Positions 11,132-20,980 of a DNA stretch of 39,008 nt are shown piece after piece. The position numbers and the translations under genes are program-made. This stretch comes from Mycobacterium sp. (GTDB lineage: Bacteria; Actinomycetota; Actinomycetes; Mycobacteriales; Mycobacteriaceae), in the NCBI GenBank assembly GCA_031292695.1, contig JARLGS010000518.1, positions 1-39,008 of the forward strand, read 5' to 3'. The notes under the pieces were generated by a model. The model searched no databases. It had not been told where the DNA came from and saw only the letters and a list, made by a program, of their open reading frames with translations. Numbering within the stretch: position 1 is the first letter of the stretch; the number at the start of each line of letters is the position of its first letter.

Positions 11132-11398
11132 ATGACCTCACTGAGGCACCGACGGATTCTGCGTCGGACCAACCAGACCATGCCCGTCTATCAGGTGACC
11201 AACCGGCTGTGTGCCCGCTCCGTGCAGGTGACCGCTGACGAGATCGCGGCGACTGTCTCGGCCTGGCTGGCCGAACTGGGGACCGACAGCCCACTCGTCG
11301 ACGACCTGGTCCGTGCGGTTGAGGCCGGCAACTGGCCGGCTGCCCATGCGATCAGTGAGCACCTCTCCGTCCGAGTGACCGAGCTGCCGGCCGCATGA
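11132..11398 (+). CDS. Small uncharacterised protein
   Basis: MTSLRHRRILRRTNQTMPVYQVTNRLCARSVQ...; purine-rich tract before the ATG; coupled to the next ORF. Confidence 0.6.
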   Translation: MTSLRHRRILRRTNQTMPVYQVTNRLCARSVQVTADEIAATVSAWLAELGTDSPLVDDLVRAVEAGNWPAAHAISEHLSVRVTELPAA

Positions 11399-11631
11399 AC
11401 CGCCGCCCGTCGGAGTCCGATATTCACGTTCTTACAACGGAATTCGTCAACTCGGGTTACCGCGGCGCCGAGTACGCGAACTGGCCGATCGAACGACGTC
11501 TCGAACGTTTCCTGCGTCGACGGGGTCTGGATCGGCATGCCGACGACGGCGACATCTGCAACGTCATCCTCGAGCGCCTGATGGCCCACCGGTATCACGG
11601 CCACGGCGGGAGCGCCGCCGCGCCGATTTGA
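11395..11631 (+). CDS. Small uncharacterised protein, translationally coupled
   Basis: ATGA overlap with the upstream ORF; MNRRPSESDIHVLTTEFVNSGYRGAEYANWPIERRLERFLRRRGL. Confidence 0.6.
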   Translation: MNRRPSESDIHVLTTEFVNSGYRGAEYANWPIERRLERFLRRRGLDRHADDGDICNVILERLMAHRYHGHGGSAAAPI

Positions 11632-11818
11632 ACCTGGTGTCAGGCCGCTGACCCGCGCTCCGGCGTGTCGCTCGACCTGTGGCCCTTGCGATCTGGGCCC
11701 GTCAGCATGTGCTGACATTGTCAGCAGTTGGTGACACGTCGTGGCGCGAGTAGTGCGGGAGAGCCGTCGCACCCGCGGGATGTCGCCAGCCTGGAGAGCA
11801 TCCGGGCCCGGGCGTCGG

Positions 11819-13828
11819 TCAGCTCGAGGCGGCCAGCCGCTGCAGGGCGCTGCGCACCCGGACCGGATCGGTGGTCGACCAGTACGGCGGCAGCGACGAC
11901 TGCAGGAACCCGCCGTAACGGGCGGTCGCCATCCGGGAATCCAGAATCGCGATCACCCCGCGGTCGTCGACGCTGCGCAGCAATCGGCCGGCGCCCTGCG
12001 CCAACAGCAGCGCCGCATGCGACGCCGCCACCGCCATGAACCCATTGCCTCCGCGGGCCGCGATCGCCCGCTGCCGCGCGGTGAGCAGCGGATCGTCGGG
12101 CCGCGGGAACGGAATCCGGTCAATGATCACCAGCGACAGCGACGGCCCGGGCACATCGACGCCCTGCCACAGCGACAGCGTCCCGAACAACGACGTGGCC
12201 GGGTCCTCGGTGAAGCGCCGCACCAGCGTCGACGTGGTGTCCTCACCCTGACACAGCACCGGGGTGTCCAGTCGTTCGCGCATGATCTCGGCCGTGGCCT
12301 TGGCTGCCCGCATCGACGAGAACAACCCGAGCGTGCGGCCGCCCGCCGCGGTGATCAGCTCGTAGATCTCATCCAGCTGCTCCGGTGCGGCGGCGTCGCG
12401 CCCCGGCGGCGGCAAGTGCTTGGCGACGTAGAGAATGCCCGACTTGGCATGGGAGAAGGGCGATCCCACGTCCATGCCCTTCCACTTCGGAGCGGGCGGA
12501 GTACTGGCCCCGTCTTCTGATGGCACCGACAACCCCCATGACCGGGCCATCGATTCGAACCGGCCGCCGATGGTCAGGGTGGCCGACGTCAGCACGGCGG
12601 TCACCTCACCGAACAGCCGACCGCGCAGCAACCCGGCCACCGACAGTGGCGCCACCCGAAGGATGTAACGCACTGTGCCCCTGGACTCTTCGCGGTCCAG
12701 CCACACCACGTCGTAGCGGTCGGGGATGGCCGGGACGAAGGAGTCGATGATGCGTGATGCGGTATCGCTCAACTCCGACAGCGCGGTGACGGCCTCGGTG
12801 CGGGCCGCCGCCGCGGACGGGTCGGCGACCGACGTTGCTGATGTCTCTGTGGCCATCCGCGCCTTGTCCGCCGAGTCGCGCACCACAGTCAGATAGGTGG
12901 CCAGCTCGTCGTCGAGCACGTCGATGCGCCCGGGCTCCATGTCGTGGATGGCCGAGGACAGTGTGGCGATCGAGGCCTCAAGGCGTTCTGCCAGTTCGGG
13001 TTCCACCAACCGCGACGCCCGCCGGTGCGCGACACCCATCGAGGTGGCCGACAGTTCGCCGGTCGCCACGCTGGTCACCCGGTCCACGAGTTCGTGGGCC
13101 TCGTCAACGACCAGTAGCTCGTGCTCGGGCAGCACGTTGACCTCGGAGATGGCGTCGATCGCCAGCAGTGCATGGTTGGTCACGATGATGTCGACCGCCC
13201 CGGCCTTGGCGCGCGCCTTCTCGGCGAAACAATCTGTGCCGTAGGGGCATCGGGTGGCGCCCAGGCATTCCCGTGCACCGACGCTGACCTGCGACCAGGC
13301 CCGGTCCAGCACGCCCGGGGCCACCTCGTCGCGGTCGCCGCTCTCGGTGTCCGACGACCACTCGATCAATCGCTTGACGTCTCGACCCAATGCAGAAGCG
13401 GCGACGGGATTGAACAGTTCCTCCTGCGGGAGGTCCTCTTCCGCGGACGTTCCGCTGTGAACCTTGTTCAGGCACAGGTAGTTTCCGCGGCCCTTGAGCA
13501 ACGCGAACTCGGGACGCCGGGGTAGGTGTGGGGCCAGCGCATCGGCGAGCCGGGGCAGATCACGGTCCACCAGCTGACGCTGCAGCGCGATCGTCGCGGT
13601 CGACACCACCACCGGCCGGTTGGACGCGACGGCATGTGCGATCGACGGCACCAGGTAGGCCAACGACTTTCCGGTACCGGTTCCGGCCTGCACCGCCAGG
13701 TGCTCGCCCTTGTCGAAGGCGTGGCCGACGGCCTCGGCCATCTCGATCTGGCCGCTGCGCTCGGCGCCGCCAAGGGCGGACACCGCGATGGACAGCAGCG
13801 CGGAAACTTCGGAAACGTCGGAGGTCAT
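11819..13828 (-). CDS. dinG: DinG-family ATP-dependent helicase
   Basis: Walker A GTGTGKSLAYLVPSIAHA; DEAH box VVDEAHELVDR; GAGRLLRSVDDRGVIAILDSR; Rv1329c position. Confidence 0.94.
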   Translation of the reverse strand: MTSDVSEVSALLSIAVSALGGAERSGQIEMAEAVGHAFDKGEHLAVQAGTGTGKSLAYLVPSIAHAVASNRPVVVSTATIALQRQLVDRDLPRLADALAPHLPRRPEFALLKGRGNYLCLNKVHSGTSAEEDLPQEELFNPVAASALGRDVKRLIEWSSDTESGDRDEVAPGVLDRAWSQVSVGARECLGATRCPYGTDCFAEKARAKAGAVDIIVTNHALLAIDAISEVNVLPEHELLVVDEAHELVDRVTSVATGELSATSMGVAHRRASRLVEPELAERLEASIATLSSAIHDMEPGRIDVLDDELATYLTVVRDSADKARMATETSATSVADPSAAAARTEAVTALSELSDTASRIIDSFVPAIPDRYDVVWLDREESRGTVRYILRVAPLSVAGLLRGRLFGEVTAVLTSATLTIGGRFESMARSWGLSVPSEDGASTPPAPKWKGMDVGSPFSHAKSGILYVAKHLPPPGRDAAAPEQLDEIYELITAAGGRTLGLFSSMRAAKATAEIMRERLDTPVLCQGEDTTSTLVRRFTEDPATSLFGTLSLWQGVDVPGPSLSLVIIDRIPFPRPDDPLLTARQRAIAARGGNGFMAVAASHAALLLAQGAGRLLRSVDDRGVIAILDSRMATARYGGFLQSSLPPYWSTTDPVRVRSALQRLAASS

Positions 13829-15141
13829 GCGCCCACCAGTCGGGTCGGGATGGCCGGTTCGCCGCGGGAGAGCTTCAGTCCATCCCAGGGCAGGCTGTGC
13901 AGTCCGGCGGCGACGCGCTCGCGGGCGGCGGCCAGCGAGACATCGAAAACCACGGAACCCGAACGCGCCAACGGGACCGTCAGCACTCGGCCGTCGAGCC
14001 CGTCCGGCGCCGAACCAGCGGGGTACACCACCTCTTCGACGATGGTCCCGGACGGCTTGGCCAAGCGCAGCGCCGCTTTGCGGCCACCGTGAGATTCCTT
14101 CTGGCTGCTGCGTTTTGCCACCGGCATACCGTCGACCTCGACGAGCTTGTAGACCATCGACGCGGTCGGCGCGCCGGATCCGGTGACCACCGAGGTGCCG
14201 ACGCCATAGACATCAACCGGCGCCGCGGCCAGTCCGGCGATCGAGTACTCGTCCAGGTCGCCGGACACCACGATCCGGGTGCGGTGCGCGCCAAGGGAAT
14301 CCAATTGGTCGCGGACTTGGTGGGCCATCTGGCCCAGGTCGCCGGAGTCGATGCGCACGGCACCGAGCTCGGGTCCGGCCACCGCGATGGCGTTGGCCAC
14401 GCCCTGGGTGATGTCGTAGGTGTCCACCAGCAGCGTCGTCCCGACGCCCAACGCGTCGACCTGAGCGCGGAAGGCGGAAACCTCATCAGGCCCCGCCCCT
14501 GAGGTGTGCAGCAGGGTGAACGCGTGGGCGCTGGTGCCCACGGCCGGCACGCCGTAGGCGCGCCTGGCTTCCAGGTTCGAGGACGCGTAGAACCCCGCCA
14601 GGTACGCGGCCCGGGCGGCAGCGACCGCGGCCTGTTCGTGGGTGCGCCGGGAACCCATCTCGATCAGCGGTCGGCCGGCCGCGGCGCTGACCATCCGGGC
14701 GGCCGCAGAGGCGATCGCGGTGTCGTGATTGAAGATCGACAGCACCAGCGTCTCGAGAATGACGCATTCGGCGAAGCTGCCGTGCACCGAAAGCACCGGT
14801 GAACCGGGGAAGTACAGCTCACCCTCGGGGTAGCCGTCGATGTCGCCGCGGAACTCATACGCGGCGAGCCAGTCGCACGTCGCCGGGTCCAGGAAGTCCA
14901 GCGAGGCCAGCGCCGCGTCGTCGAAACGGAAGTCGGCGAGCGCCGCGACGAAGCGCGCAGTCCCGGCCACCACGCCGTATCTGCGCCCGAAGGGCAGCCG
15001 CCTGGCAAACACCTCGAACGACGCCCGGCGATCCGCGGTGCCGTCGCGCAACGCGGCATCGAGCATGGTGAGCTCGTATTTGTCGGTCAGCAGCGCCGCG
15101 GTCACAGAGCTCACCGTACTGGTTCGAGGGCGCGCACCCAC
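13825..15141 (-). CDS. pncB: Nicotinate phosphoribosyltransferase
   Basis: [54 protein letters not shown]; overlaps the dinG start. Confidence 0.94.
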   Translation of the reverse strand: MGARPRTSTVSSVTAALLTDKYELTMLDAALRDGTADRRASFEVFARRLPFGRRYGVVAGTARFVAALADFRFDDAALASLDFLDPATCDWLAAYEFRGDIDGYPEGELYFPGSPVLSVHGSFAECVILETLVLSIFNHDTAIASAAARMVSAAAGRPLIEMGSRRTHEQAAVAAARAAYLAGFYASSNLEARRAYGVPAVGTSAHAFTLLHTSGAGPDEVSAFRAQVDALGVGTTLLVDTYDITQGVANAIAVAGPELGAVRIDSGDLGQMAHQVRDQLDSLGAHRTRIVVSGDLDEYSIAGLAAAPVDVYGVGTSVVTGSGAPTASMVYKLVEVDGMPVAKRSSQKESHGGRKAALRLAKPSGTIVEEVVYPAGSAPDGLDGRVLTVPLARSGSVVFDVSLAAARERVAAGLHSLPWDGLKLSRGEPAIPTRLVGA

Positions 15142-15146
15142 CCGGC

Positions 15147-15152
15147 TATTCT
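15147..15152 (+). promoter_or_regulatory. Predicted -10 element (TATTCT) giving a leaderless clpS transcript
   Basis: TATTCT-GGGCTC-ATG: -10 hexamer 6 nt before the start codon. Confidence 0.5.
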
Positions 15153-15158
15153 GGGCTC

Positions 15159-15458
15159 ATGGTTCTGGGAGTCCCGGTCGCGCGGACCAGCCCGGCGACC
15201 CACGAGGAAGAGGTGGTCGACCTCGACAGCCCGTGGGTGACCATCGTCTGGGATGACCCGGTGAACCTGATGACCTATGTCACCTACGTCTTCCAGAAGG
15301 TGTTCGGCTACAGCGAGACGCGAGCCACCGAGCTGATGATGCAGGTGCACACCGAAGGCAAGGCCGTGGTGTCGGCGGGCAGCCGCGAATCGATGGAGGT
15401 CGACGTCACCAAGCTGCACGCGGCCGGGCTGTGGGCGACCATGCAGCAGGACAGCTGA
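15159..15458 (+). CDS. clpS: ATP-dependent Clp protease adaptor ClpS
   Basis: [72 protein letters not shown]. Confidence 0.95.
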   Translation: MVLGVPVARTSPATHEEEVVDLDSPWVTIVWDDPVNLMTYVTYVFQKVFGYSETRATELMMQVHTEGKAVVSAGSRESMEVDVTKLHAAGLWATMQQDS

Positions 15459-15462
15459 GAAA

Positions 15463-16044
15463 GTGCGCAAGTGGAAGCGGGTGGACACCGCGGCGGGCGT
15501 ACGGATCCGGTCCGGTCTGGAAGCGCATGAGGTGACGATGCTGCGCAACCTGGTCGGATCGTTGGTCGAGATGCTCGATGATCGCGAATCATCCTCGCCG
15601 CGTGACGAACTCGCCGAGCTGACCGGGATGAAGATGGGGCCCTCGACTGGGCCGGACGACGACACCATGCGTCGGCTGCTGCCCGACTTCTACCGCGACC
15701 CCGGCGAGCATCCGGACGGCCGAGCCGCCGGCGACAGTCTGAACGGCGCGTTGCGCAGCCTGCATGAGCCGACGATTCTCGACGCCAAACGCGATGCCGC
15801 CCAACTGCTTCTGGATACTCTGCCCAACCCGGCCGGCCGATTCGAGCTGACCGAGGAGCAAGCCCACGACTGGGCCTGCGCGGTCAACGACGTGCGTTTG
15901 GCACTCGGCACCATGCTCGATATCGGACCCGAAGGGCCGCAAAATCTTTCGCTGGACCATCCATTGGCCGGACATCTGGAGGTGTATCAGTGGCTGACCT
16001 ACCTGCAGGAGTATCTGGTGCTGAGCCTGCTGGACGAGCGGTGA
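15463..16044 (+). CDS. DUF2017 protein (Rv1332-like)
   Basis: MRKWKRVDTAAGVRIRSGLEAHEVTMLRNLVGSLVEML...; follows clpS as in M. tuberculosis. Confidence 0.85.
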   Translation: MRKWKRVDTAAGVRIRSGLEAHEVTMLRNLVGSLVEMLDDRESSSPRDELAELTGMKMGPSTGPDDDTMRRLLPDFYRDPGEHPDGRAAGDSLNGALRSLHEPTILDAKRDAAQLLLDTLPNPAGRFELTEEQAHDWACAVNDVRLALGTMLDIGPEGPQNLSLDHPLAGHLEVYQWLTYLQEYLVLSLLDER

Positions 16045-17069
16045 CCGGCTCCATCACGTTCGTCCCCGACATTCTGGTCGGCAATCACCACCACATCGAA
16101 GACGCGGCGCTGGGCAGCGGCTGGGCCACCGGCACGACCGTCGTGCTCGCGCCACCGGGCACCGTCGGCGCGGTCGACGTGCGCGGGGGAGCGCCCGGCA
16201 CTCGCGAGACCGATCTGCTCGATCCGGCCAACAGCGTGCGGCACGTCGACGCGATCGTGCTCACCGGCGGGAGTGCGTACGGGCTGGCTGCCGCCGACGG
16301 CGTCATGACCTGGCTGGAGGAACACGACCGCGGCGTGAAGATGCCCGGCGGCCGGGTGCCGATCGTGCCCGGCGCGGTGATCTTCGACCTGCCTGTCGGA
16401 GCGTGGGCCAATCGTCCGACGGCCGAGTACGGCTACCTGGCGGTCGACAGTGCGGGCACCGAGGTGCCTACCGGCAACCAGGGCGCCGGCGCCGGCGCGC
16501 GGGCCGGGGCGCTCAAGGGTGGGCTCGGCACCGCGTCGGTCACCCTCGACAACGGCGTGACGGTCGGCGCCCTGGTGATCGTGAACGCGGCCGGCAACGT
16601 CGCGGACCCGCAGACCGGACTGCCGTGGTCGGCCGATCAGATCGCCCGGTTCGGGCTGCAGCCCCCGCCCGCCGAACAGATTGAGGCATACCGGAACCGG
16701 CAGAAGGACCCCATGGCGCCGGAGCCGCTCAACACCACCATCGCCGTCGTCGCCACCGACGCGGCGCTGAGCCCGGGCGGCTGCCGGAAGGTGGCGATGG
16801 CCGCGCACAACGGTCTGGCGCACACCATCCGGCCGGCGCACACCGCGATCGACGGCGACACCGTCTTCGCGTTGGCGACCGGACGAATTCACGTCGACCC
16901 GGACCCTGCGACGCCCGAGCAGCTGAGTCCGGAGACCCGGCTGATCACCGAGATCGGCGCGGCCGCGGCCGACGCGCTGGCCACCGCGGTGATGGTCGGG
17001 GTGCTGGCCGCCGAGTCGATCGCCGGAATACCGACCTACCGCGAGCTGTTGCCGGGAGCATTCGGCTAG
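16041..17069 (+). CDS. P1/S58-family peptidase (DmpA-like; Rv1333 family)
   Basis: ILVGNHHHIEDAALGSGWATGTTVVLAP, VDAIVLTGGSAYGLAAADGVMTWLEE, GAGAGARAG, VGALVIVNAAGNV; GTGA overlap with DUF2017. Confidence 0.9.
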   Translation: MTGSITFVPDILVGNHHHIEDAALGSGWATGTTVVLAPPGTVGAVDVRGGAPGTRETDLLDPANSVRHVDAIVLTGGSAYGLAAADGVMTWLEEHDRGVKMPGGRVPIVPGAVIFDLPVGAWANRPTAEYGYLAVDSAGTEVPTGNQGAGAGARAGALKGGLGTASVTLDNGVTVGALVIVNAAGNVADPQTGLPWSADQIARFGLQPPPAEQIEAYRNRQKDPMAPEPLNTTIAVVATDAALSPGGCRKVAMAAHNGLAHTIRPAHTAIDGDTVFALATGRIHVDPDPATPEQLSPETRLITEIGAAAADALATAVMVGVLAAESIAGIPTYRELLPGAFG

Positions 17070-17082
17070 GACCCCGGAATCT

Positions 17083-17147
17083 CCGCCGAAACCGCATTCC
17101 AGCAGGAGCGCACTCGCGATTTCGCTGCTGGAATGCAGTTTCGGTGG
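17083..17147. repeat. Long imperfect inverted repeat, 23-nt arms with 19-nt loop
   Basis: CCGCCGAAACCGCATTCCAGCAG (17083-17105) / CTGCTGGAATGCAGTTTCGGTGG (17125-17147), 2 mismatches; loop contains CACTCGCGA. Confidence 0.85.
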
Positions 17148-17227
17148 TGCGGAGTACGCCGGTAGCCTGGATGAAGCAGGGGACGCGTCGGAAGGACAGC
17201 TCTGGGCATGAAGGCAGCGAGCAGCGC

Positions 17228-17887
17228 ATGAGTGCGCAATTGCCGAGCACGTCGTCGCGGCCGAAACCGCCCGCGCCGTGGAAGGTCGGCGGCGTCACCA
17301 TCCTCAGCTTTGTCGCGCTGCTGTACCTCATCGAGGGCTGGGACTCGCTGCACCACCAGGAGCTCAACGCCGACGGCATCCGGCCGCTGGAGACCGACGG
17401 GCTCTGGGGCATCTTGTGGGCACCGTTGCTGCACGCCAACTGGGAGCACCTCGCCGCCAATACCGGCCCGGCCTTGGTGCTCGGCTTCCTGGTGACGCTC
17501 GCCGGGTTGGGTCGGTTCCTGGCGGCCACCCTGATCATCTGGATCGGCGGCGGGCTCGGGACCTGGCTGATCGGCAATATCGGCTCCCCGCCCGGTGTCG
17601 AGTCGGTGCACATCGGGGCTTCGGGACTGATCTTTGGCTGGCTGACCTTCCTGCTCGTGTTCGGGTTCTTCACGCGGCGGGTGTGGCAGATCGTCGTCGG
17701 GATCGTCGTGCTGTTCATCTACGGCGGTGTGCTGTGGGGCGCGCTGCCCGGCACCTTCGGGGTGTCGTGGCAGGGGCATCTGTGCGGTGGCGTCGTCGGC
17801 GTATTTGCCGCGTATTTGCTCAGTAGTCCGGAAAGACAAGCGCGCGAACGGCGTAAGCATTCGACCCTGCCGTCCATTCGGTCGTGA
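17228..17887 (+). CDS. Rhomboid-family intramembrane protease (Rv1337-like)
   Basis: HANWEHLAANTGPALVLGFL; HIGASGLIFGWLTFLL (GxSG catalytic Ser); WQGHLCGGVVGVFAAYLL (catalytic His). Confidence 0.93.
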   Translation: MSAQLPSTSSRPKPPAPWKVGGVTILSFVALLYLIEGWDSLHHQELNADGIRPLETDGLWGILWAPLLHANWEHLAANTGPALVLGFLVTLAGLGRFLAATLIIWIGGGLGTWLIGNIGSPPGVESVHIGASGLIFGWLTFLLVFGFFTRRVWQIVVGIVVLFIYGGVLWGALPGTFGVSWQGHLCGGVVGVFAAYLLSSPERQARERRKHSTLPSIRS

Positions 17888-18025
17888 TTTGCTGGAATCG
17901 GCATTAGCCGGGCTGGACGTGACCCGAAGTGCTACCGGCGTCACACCCCGAAAGAATCTTGAAACTGGTCGCCTAAAGGTGCCGTCTTTTCGTCATAGGC
18001 CGTATTGACGTGGCAAGCTAGGGGT

Positions 18026-18793
18026 GTGCGCCTCACCATTCTCGGTTGCTCCGGCAGCGTGGGTGGGCCGGATTCTCCGGCCTCGGGCTATCTGCTGACC
18101 GCACCGGACACCGTGCCGATGGTCATCGACTTCGGCGGCGGGGTGCTCGGCGCGCTGCAGCGTCATGCCGACCCGGGCGATGTGAATGTATTGCTGTCGC
18201 ATCTGCATGCCGACCACTGTTTGGATCTGCCGGGTCTGTTCGTCTGGCGGCGGTACCACCCGAATCCTCCGGTCGAGCGCGCGTTGATGTACGGGCCGGC
18301 CAACACCTGGCACCGGCTGGGTGCGGCGTCTTCACCCGAGGGCGGCGAGATCGACGACATCAGCGACATCTTCGATCTGCAGACGTGGGTCGACGGCAAG
18401 TCGGTCGACATCGGCTCGCTGACGGTGACGCCGCGCTTGGTATGCCACCCGACCGAGTCGTACGGCATGCGGTTCACCGATCCGTCCGGCGCGACGCTGG
18501 TGTACTCGGCTGACACCGGCTACTGCGATGCGCTGGTCGACCTGGCGCGCGGCGCCGACGTGTTCCTCTGCGAGGCATCCTGGACGCACGCGCCAGACCG
18601 TCCGCCGCGGCTTCACCTTTCCGGCACCGACGCCGGGCGAGCGGCCCGCGAGGCCGGCGTCGGCGAGCTGCTGCTGACTCACATTCCACCGTGGACGTCG
18701 CGCGAAGACGTCATCAGCGAGGCCAAGGCCGAGTTCGACGGGCCGGTGCACGCCGTCGTGTGCAACGAGTCGTTCGACATCACTCGCGGGTAA
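18026..18793 (+). CDS. Metallo-beta-lactamase-fold cyclic nucleotide phosphodiesterase (Rv1339 family)
   Basis: VRLTILGCSGSVGGPDSPASGYLL; LLSHLHADHCLDLPGLFVWRRYH; LVYSADTGYCDALVDLARGADVFLCEASW; LTHIPPW. Confidence 0.88.
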   Translation: MRLTILGCSGSVGGPDSPASGYLLTAPDTVPMVIDFGGGVLGALQRHADPGDVNVLLSHLHADHCLDLPGLFVWRRYHPNPPVERALMYGPANTWHRLGAASSPEGGEIDDISDIFDLQTWVDGKSVDIGSLTVTPRLVCHPTESYGMRFTDPSGATLVYSADTGYCDALVDLARGADVFLCEASWTHAPDRPPRLHLSGTDAGRAAREAGVGELLLTHIPPWTSREDVISEAKAEFDGPVHAVVCNESFDITRG

Positions 18794-18830
18794 GCCTGGG
18801 TAAGTCGAGGCCCCGCCACACGTGGGCCGC

Positions 18831-18836
18831 TAGGGT
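18831..18836 (+). promoter_or_regulatory. Predicted -10 element (TAGGGT) giving a leaderless rphA transcript
   Basis: TAGGGT-TGTCGG-GTG. Confidence 0.5.
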
Positions 18837-18842
18837 TGTCGG

Positions 18843-19625
18843 GTGTCCCGACGAGAAGACGGTCGCCTTGACGACGAACTCCGCCCGGTAAAGATCACCC
18901 GAGGTTTCACTTCGCATCCCGCCGGTTCGGTGTTGGTGGAGTTCGGCCAGACCCGGGTCATGTGTACGGCCTCGGTGTCCGAGGGGGTGCCGCGCTGGCG
19001 TAAGGGTTCCGGGTTGGGCTGGCTGACCGCCGAATACGCGATGCTGCCGGCCGCCACCCACGACCGCTCCGACCGCGAGTCGGTGAAGGGCCGCGTCGGT
19101 GGCCGGACCCAGGAGATCAGCCGGTTGATCGGCCGCTCGCTGCGGGCGTGCATCGACCTGAGTGCGCTGGGCGAGAACACCATCGCCATCGACTGCGATG
19201 TGCTGCAGGCCGACGGTGGCACCCGGACCGCAGCGATCACGGGTGCCTATGTGGCGTTGGCTGACGCGGTGACGTATCTGGCCGCCGCGGGCCGGTTGAA
19301 GGATCCCCGTCCGCTGTCGTGTGCGATCGCCGCAGTGTCGGTCGGTGTGGTCGACGGCCGGGTCCGTACGGATCTGCCCTACGTCGAGGATTCGCGGGCC
19401 GAGGTCGACATGAACGTGGTGGCCACCGATACCGGGACCCTGGTCGAGGTGCAGGGCACCGGCGAAGGCGCGACGTTCCCGCGCTCGACGCTCGACAAGC
19501 TGCTCGATGCGGCGCTGGCCGCGTGCGAGGAGCTGTTCGCGTTGCAGCGGGCCGCACTGGAACTGCCGTACCCGGGCGAGCTGCCGGAGCCGTCCGGGCC
19601 GGCCAAGAAGGCATTTGGTGCCTGA
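18843..19625 (+). CDS. rphA: Ribonuclease PH
   Basis: [88 protein letters not shown]. Confidence 0.96.
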   Translation: MSRREDGRLDDELRPVKITRGFTSHPAGSVLVEFGQTRVMCTASVSEGVPRWRKGSGLGWLTAEYAMLPAATHDRSDRESVKGRVGGRTQEISRLIGRSLRACIDLSALGENTIAIDCDVLQADGGTRTAAITGAYVALADAVTYLAAAGRLKDPRPLSCAIAAVSVGVVDGRVRTDLPYVEDSRAEVDMNVVATDTGTLVEVQGTGEGATFPRSTLDKLLDAALAACEELFALQRAALELPYPGELPEPSGPAKKAFGA

Positions 19626-20223
19626 GCTGCTGGTTGCCTCACGCAATGTGAAGAAGCTGGCTGAGCTTCGCCGGGTGTTGGACGCCGCCGGGATCACCGG
19701 TCTGACGTTGTTGTCGTTGGACGACGTGCCGCCGTTTTCGGAGGCGCCCGAGACCGGGGCGACGTTCGAGGAGAACGCGTTGGCCAAGGCTCGCGACGGT
19801 TTTGCGGCCACCGGAATTGCTTGTGTCGCAGACGATTCCGGGGTTTCGGTCGAGGCGCTGAACGGTATGCCCGGGGTGTTGTCGGCTCGGTGGGCCGGGC
19901 GACACGGGGACGACGTGGCGAACCTGGAGCTGCTGCTGGGGCAAATGGCCGACGTACCGGACGCGCGCCGGGGTGCCGCATTCGTCTCGTGCTGTGCGCT
20001 GGTTTCGGCGTCGGGTGCTGGTGTCGTGCGTGGCGAGTGGCCGGGGGCTATTGCGCGGGCGCCGCGCGGTGCCGGTGGGTTCGGGTATGACCCGGTGTTC
20101 GTGCCATCGGGTGGTTCGCTGTCCGCCGCTGAGCTGACGCCTGCCGAGAAGGATGCGGCGTCGCACCGGGGTCGGGCGTTGGCTCAGTTGGTGCCGGCGC
20201 TGCGGGAGTTGGCGCAGGCTTGA
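19618..20223 (+). CDS. rdgB: XTP/dITP diphosphatase (RdgB/HAM1)
   Basis: [88 protein letters not shown]. Confidence 0.95.
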   Translation: MPELLVASRNVKKLAELRRVLDAAGITGLTLLSLDDVPPFSEAPETGATFEENALAKARDGFAATGIACVADDSGVSVEALNGMPGVLSARWAGRHGDDVANLELLLGQMADVPDARRGAAFVSCCALVSASGAGVVRGEWPGAIARAPRGAGGFGYDPVFVPSGGSLSAAELTPAEKDAASHRGRALAQLVPALRELAQA

Positions 20224-20315
20224 GCCGCGCCTTGGGGTTGGCGTCTGCGCGCTGTGGTTCGCGAGTCACAGGCGCCCCAGCCGTCTCTGGCCGAAACTGG
20301 GATGGTTCTGCCCGC

Positions 20316-20924
20316 CTATTTGCGACAAATCGGGTCGGCCAGATAGCCGTCGATGAAGTCGTGCAGCGCGGGCGCAAGGTTGGCGACGCCCGAGTCGTTG
20401 AGCTTGGCCAGCAGGATGATGCCCTGATATTGCGCCAGTAGCGCGTGTGCGAGCTGATCGGCATTGGTGCCCGGGCGAAGCGCACCGGCGGCGTCGGCCT
20501 CGCGGCAGATGACCGCGAGGTGGTGCTCCATCGCACCCAGAATCTGCGCCAGGTGTTGGCGCACGTCGTCGTCGGTGGTGGATAGTTCGGCGGCGAAATT
20601 GCCGAACGGGCAGCCCACCGCGCGGCCGAATTGGGCTTCGAGCGCGGACTGGATGACGCCGATGGCGTCGGGTACCGCGTGGAGTTTTTGTGCCGGCGTA
20701 TCGGTGGGGGAGCCGGCGAGTTGCCGCTGAAACACGGTGGCGTGCTGGTCGATGACCGCTTTGGCCAGTTCGGATTTCGACGAAAAGTAGTGGTAGAAGC
20801 TGCCTTTGCGGATGTCGGCCGCGCGGCACAGTTCGTCGACGCCAACGGCTTGATAGCTGCGTTCGAGGAAGAGCCGGGCGGCGGTCGCCACCAGGCGTTC
20901 GCGGGCGTCGGAACTTCGGGGCAC
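20316..20924 (-). CDS. TetR-family transcriptional regulator
   Basis: MPRSSDARERLVATAARLFLERSYQAVGVDELCRAADIRKGSFYHYFSSKSELAKAVID (HTH); divergent from the dehalogenase. Confidence 0.92.
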   Translation of the reverse strand: MPRSSDARERLVATAARLFLERSYQAVGVDELCRAADIRKGSFYHYFSSKSELAKAVIDQHATVFQRQLAGSPTDTPAQKLHAVPDAIGVIQSALEAQFGRAVGCPFGNFAAELSTTDDDVRQHLAQILGAMEHHLAVICREADAAGALRPGTNADQLAHALLAQYQGIILLAKLNDSGVANLAPALHDFIDGYLADPICRK

Positions 20925-20943
20925 CGGTGCAGACTAACTAATA

Positions 20944-20961
20944 GTTGACCGGTCGGTCAAC
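20944..20961. promoter_or_regulatory. Probable TetR operator in the divergent promoter
   Basis: GTTGACCG-GT-CGGTCAAC: 8-bp perfect arms, between tetR and the dehalogenase and upstream of its -10. Confidence 0.75.
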
Positions 20962-20968
20962 ACGAGGC

Positions 20969-20974
20969 TAGGTT
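20969..20974 (+). promoter_or_regulatory. Predicted -10 element (TAGGTT) giving a leaderless dehalogenase transcript
   Basis: TAGGTT-TGCGAC-ATG. Confidence 0.5.
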
Positions 20975-20980
20975 TGCGAC

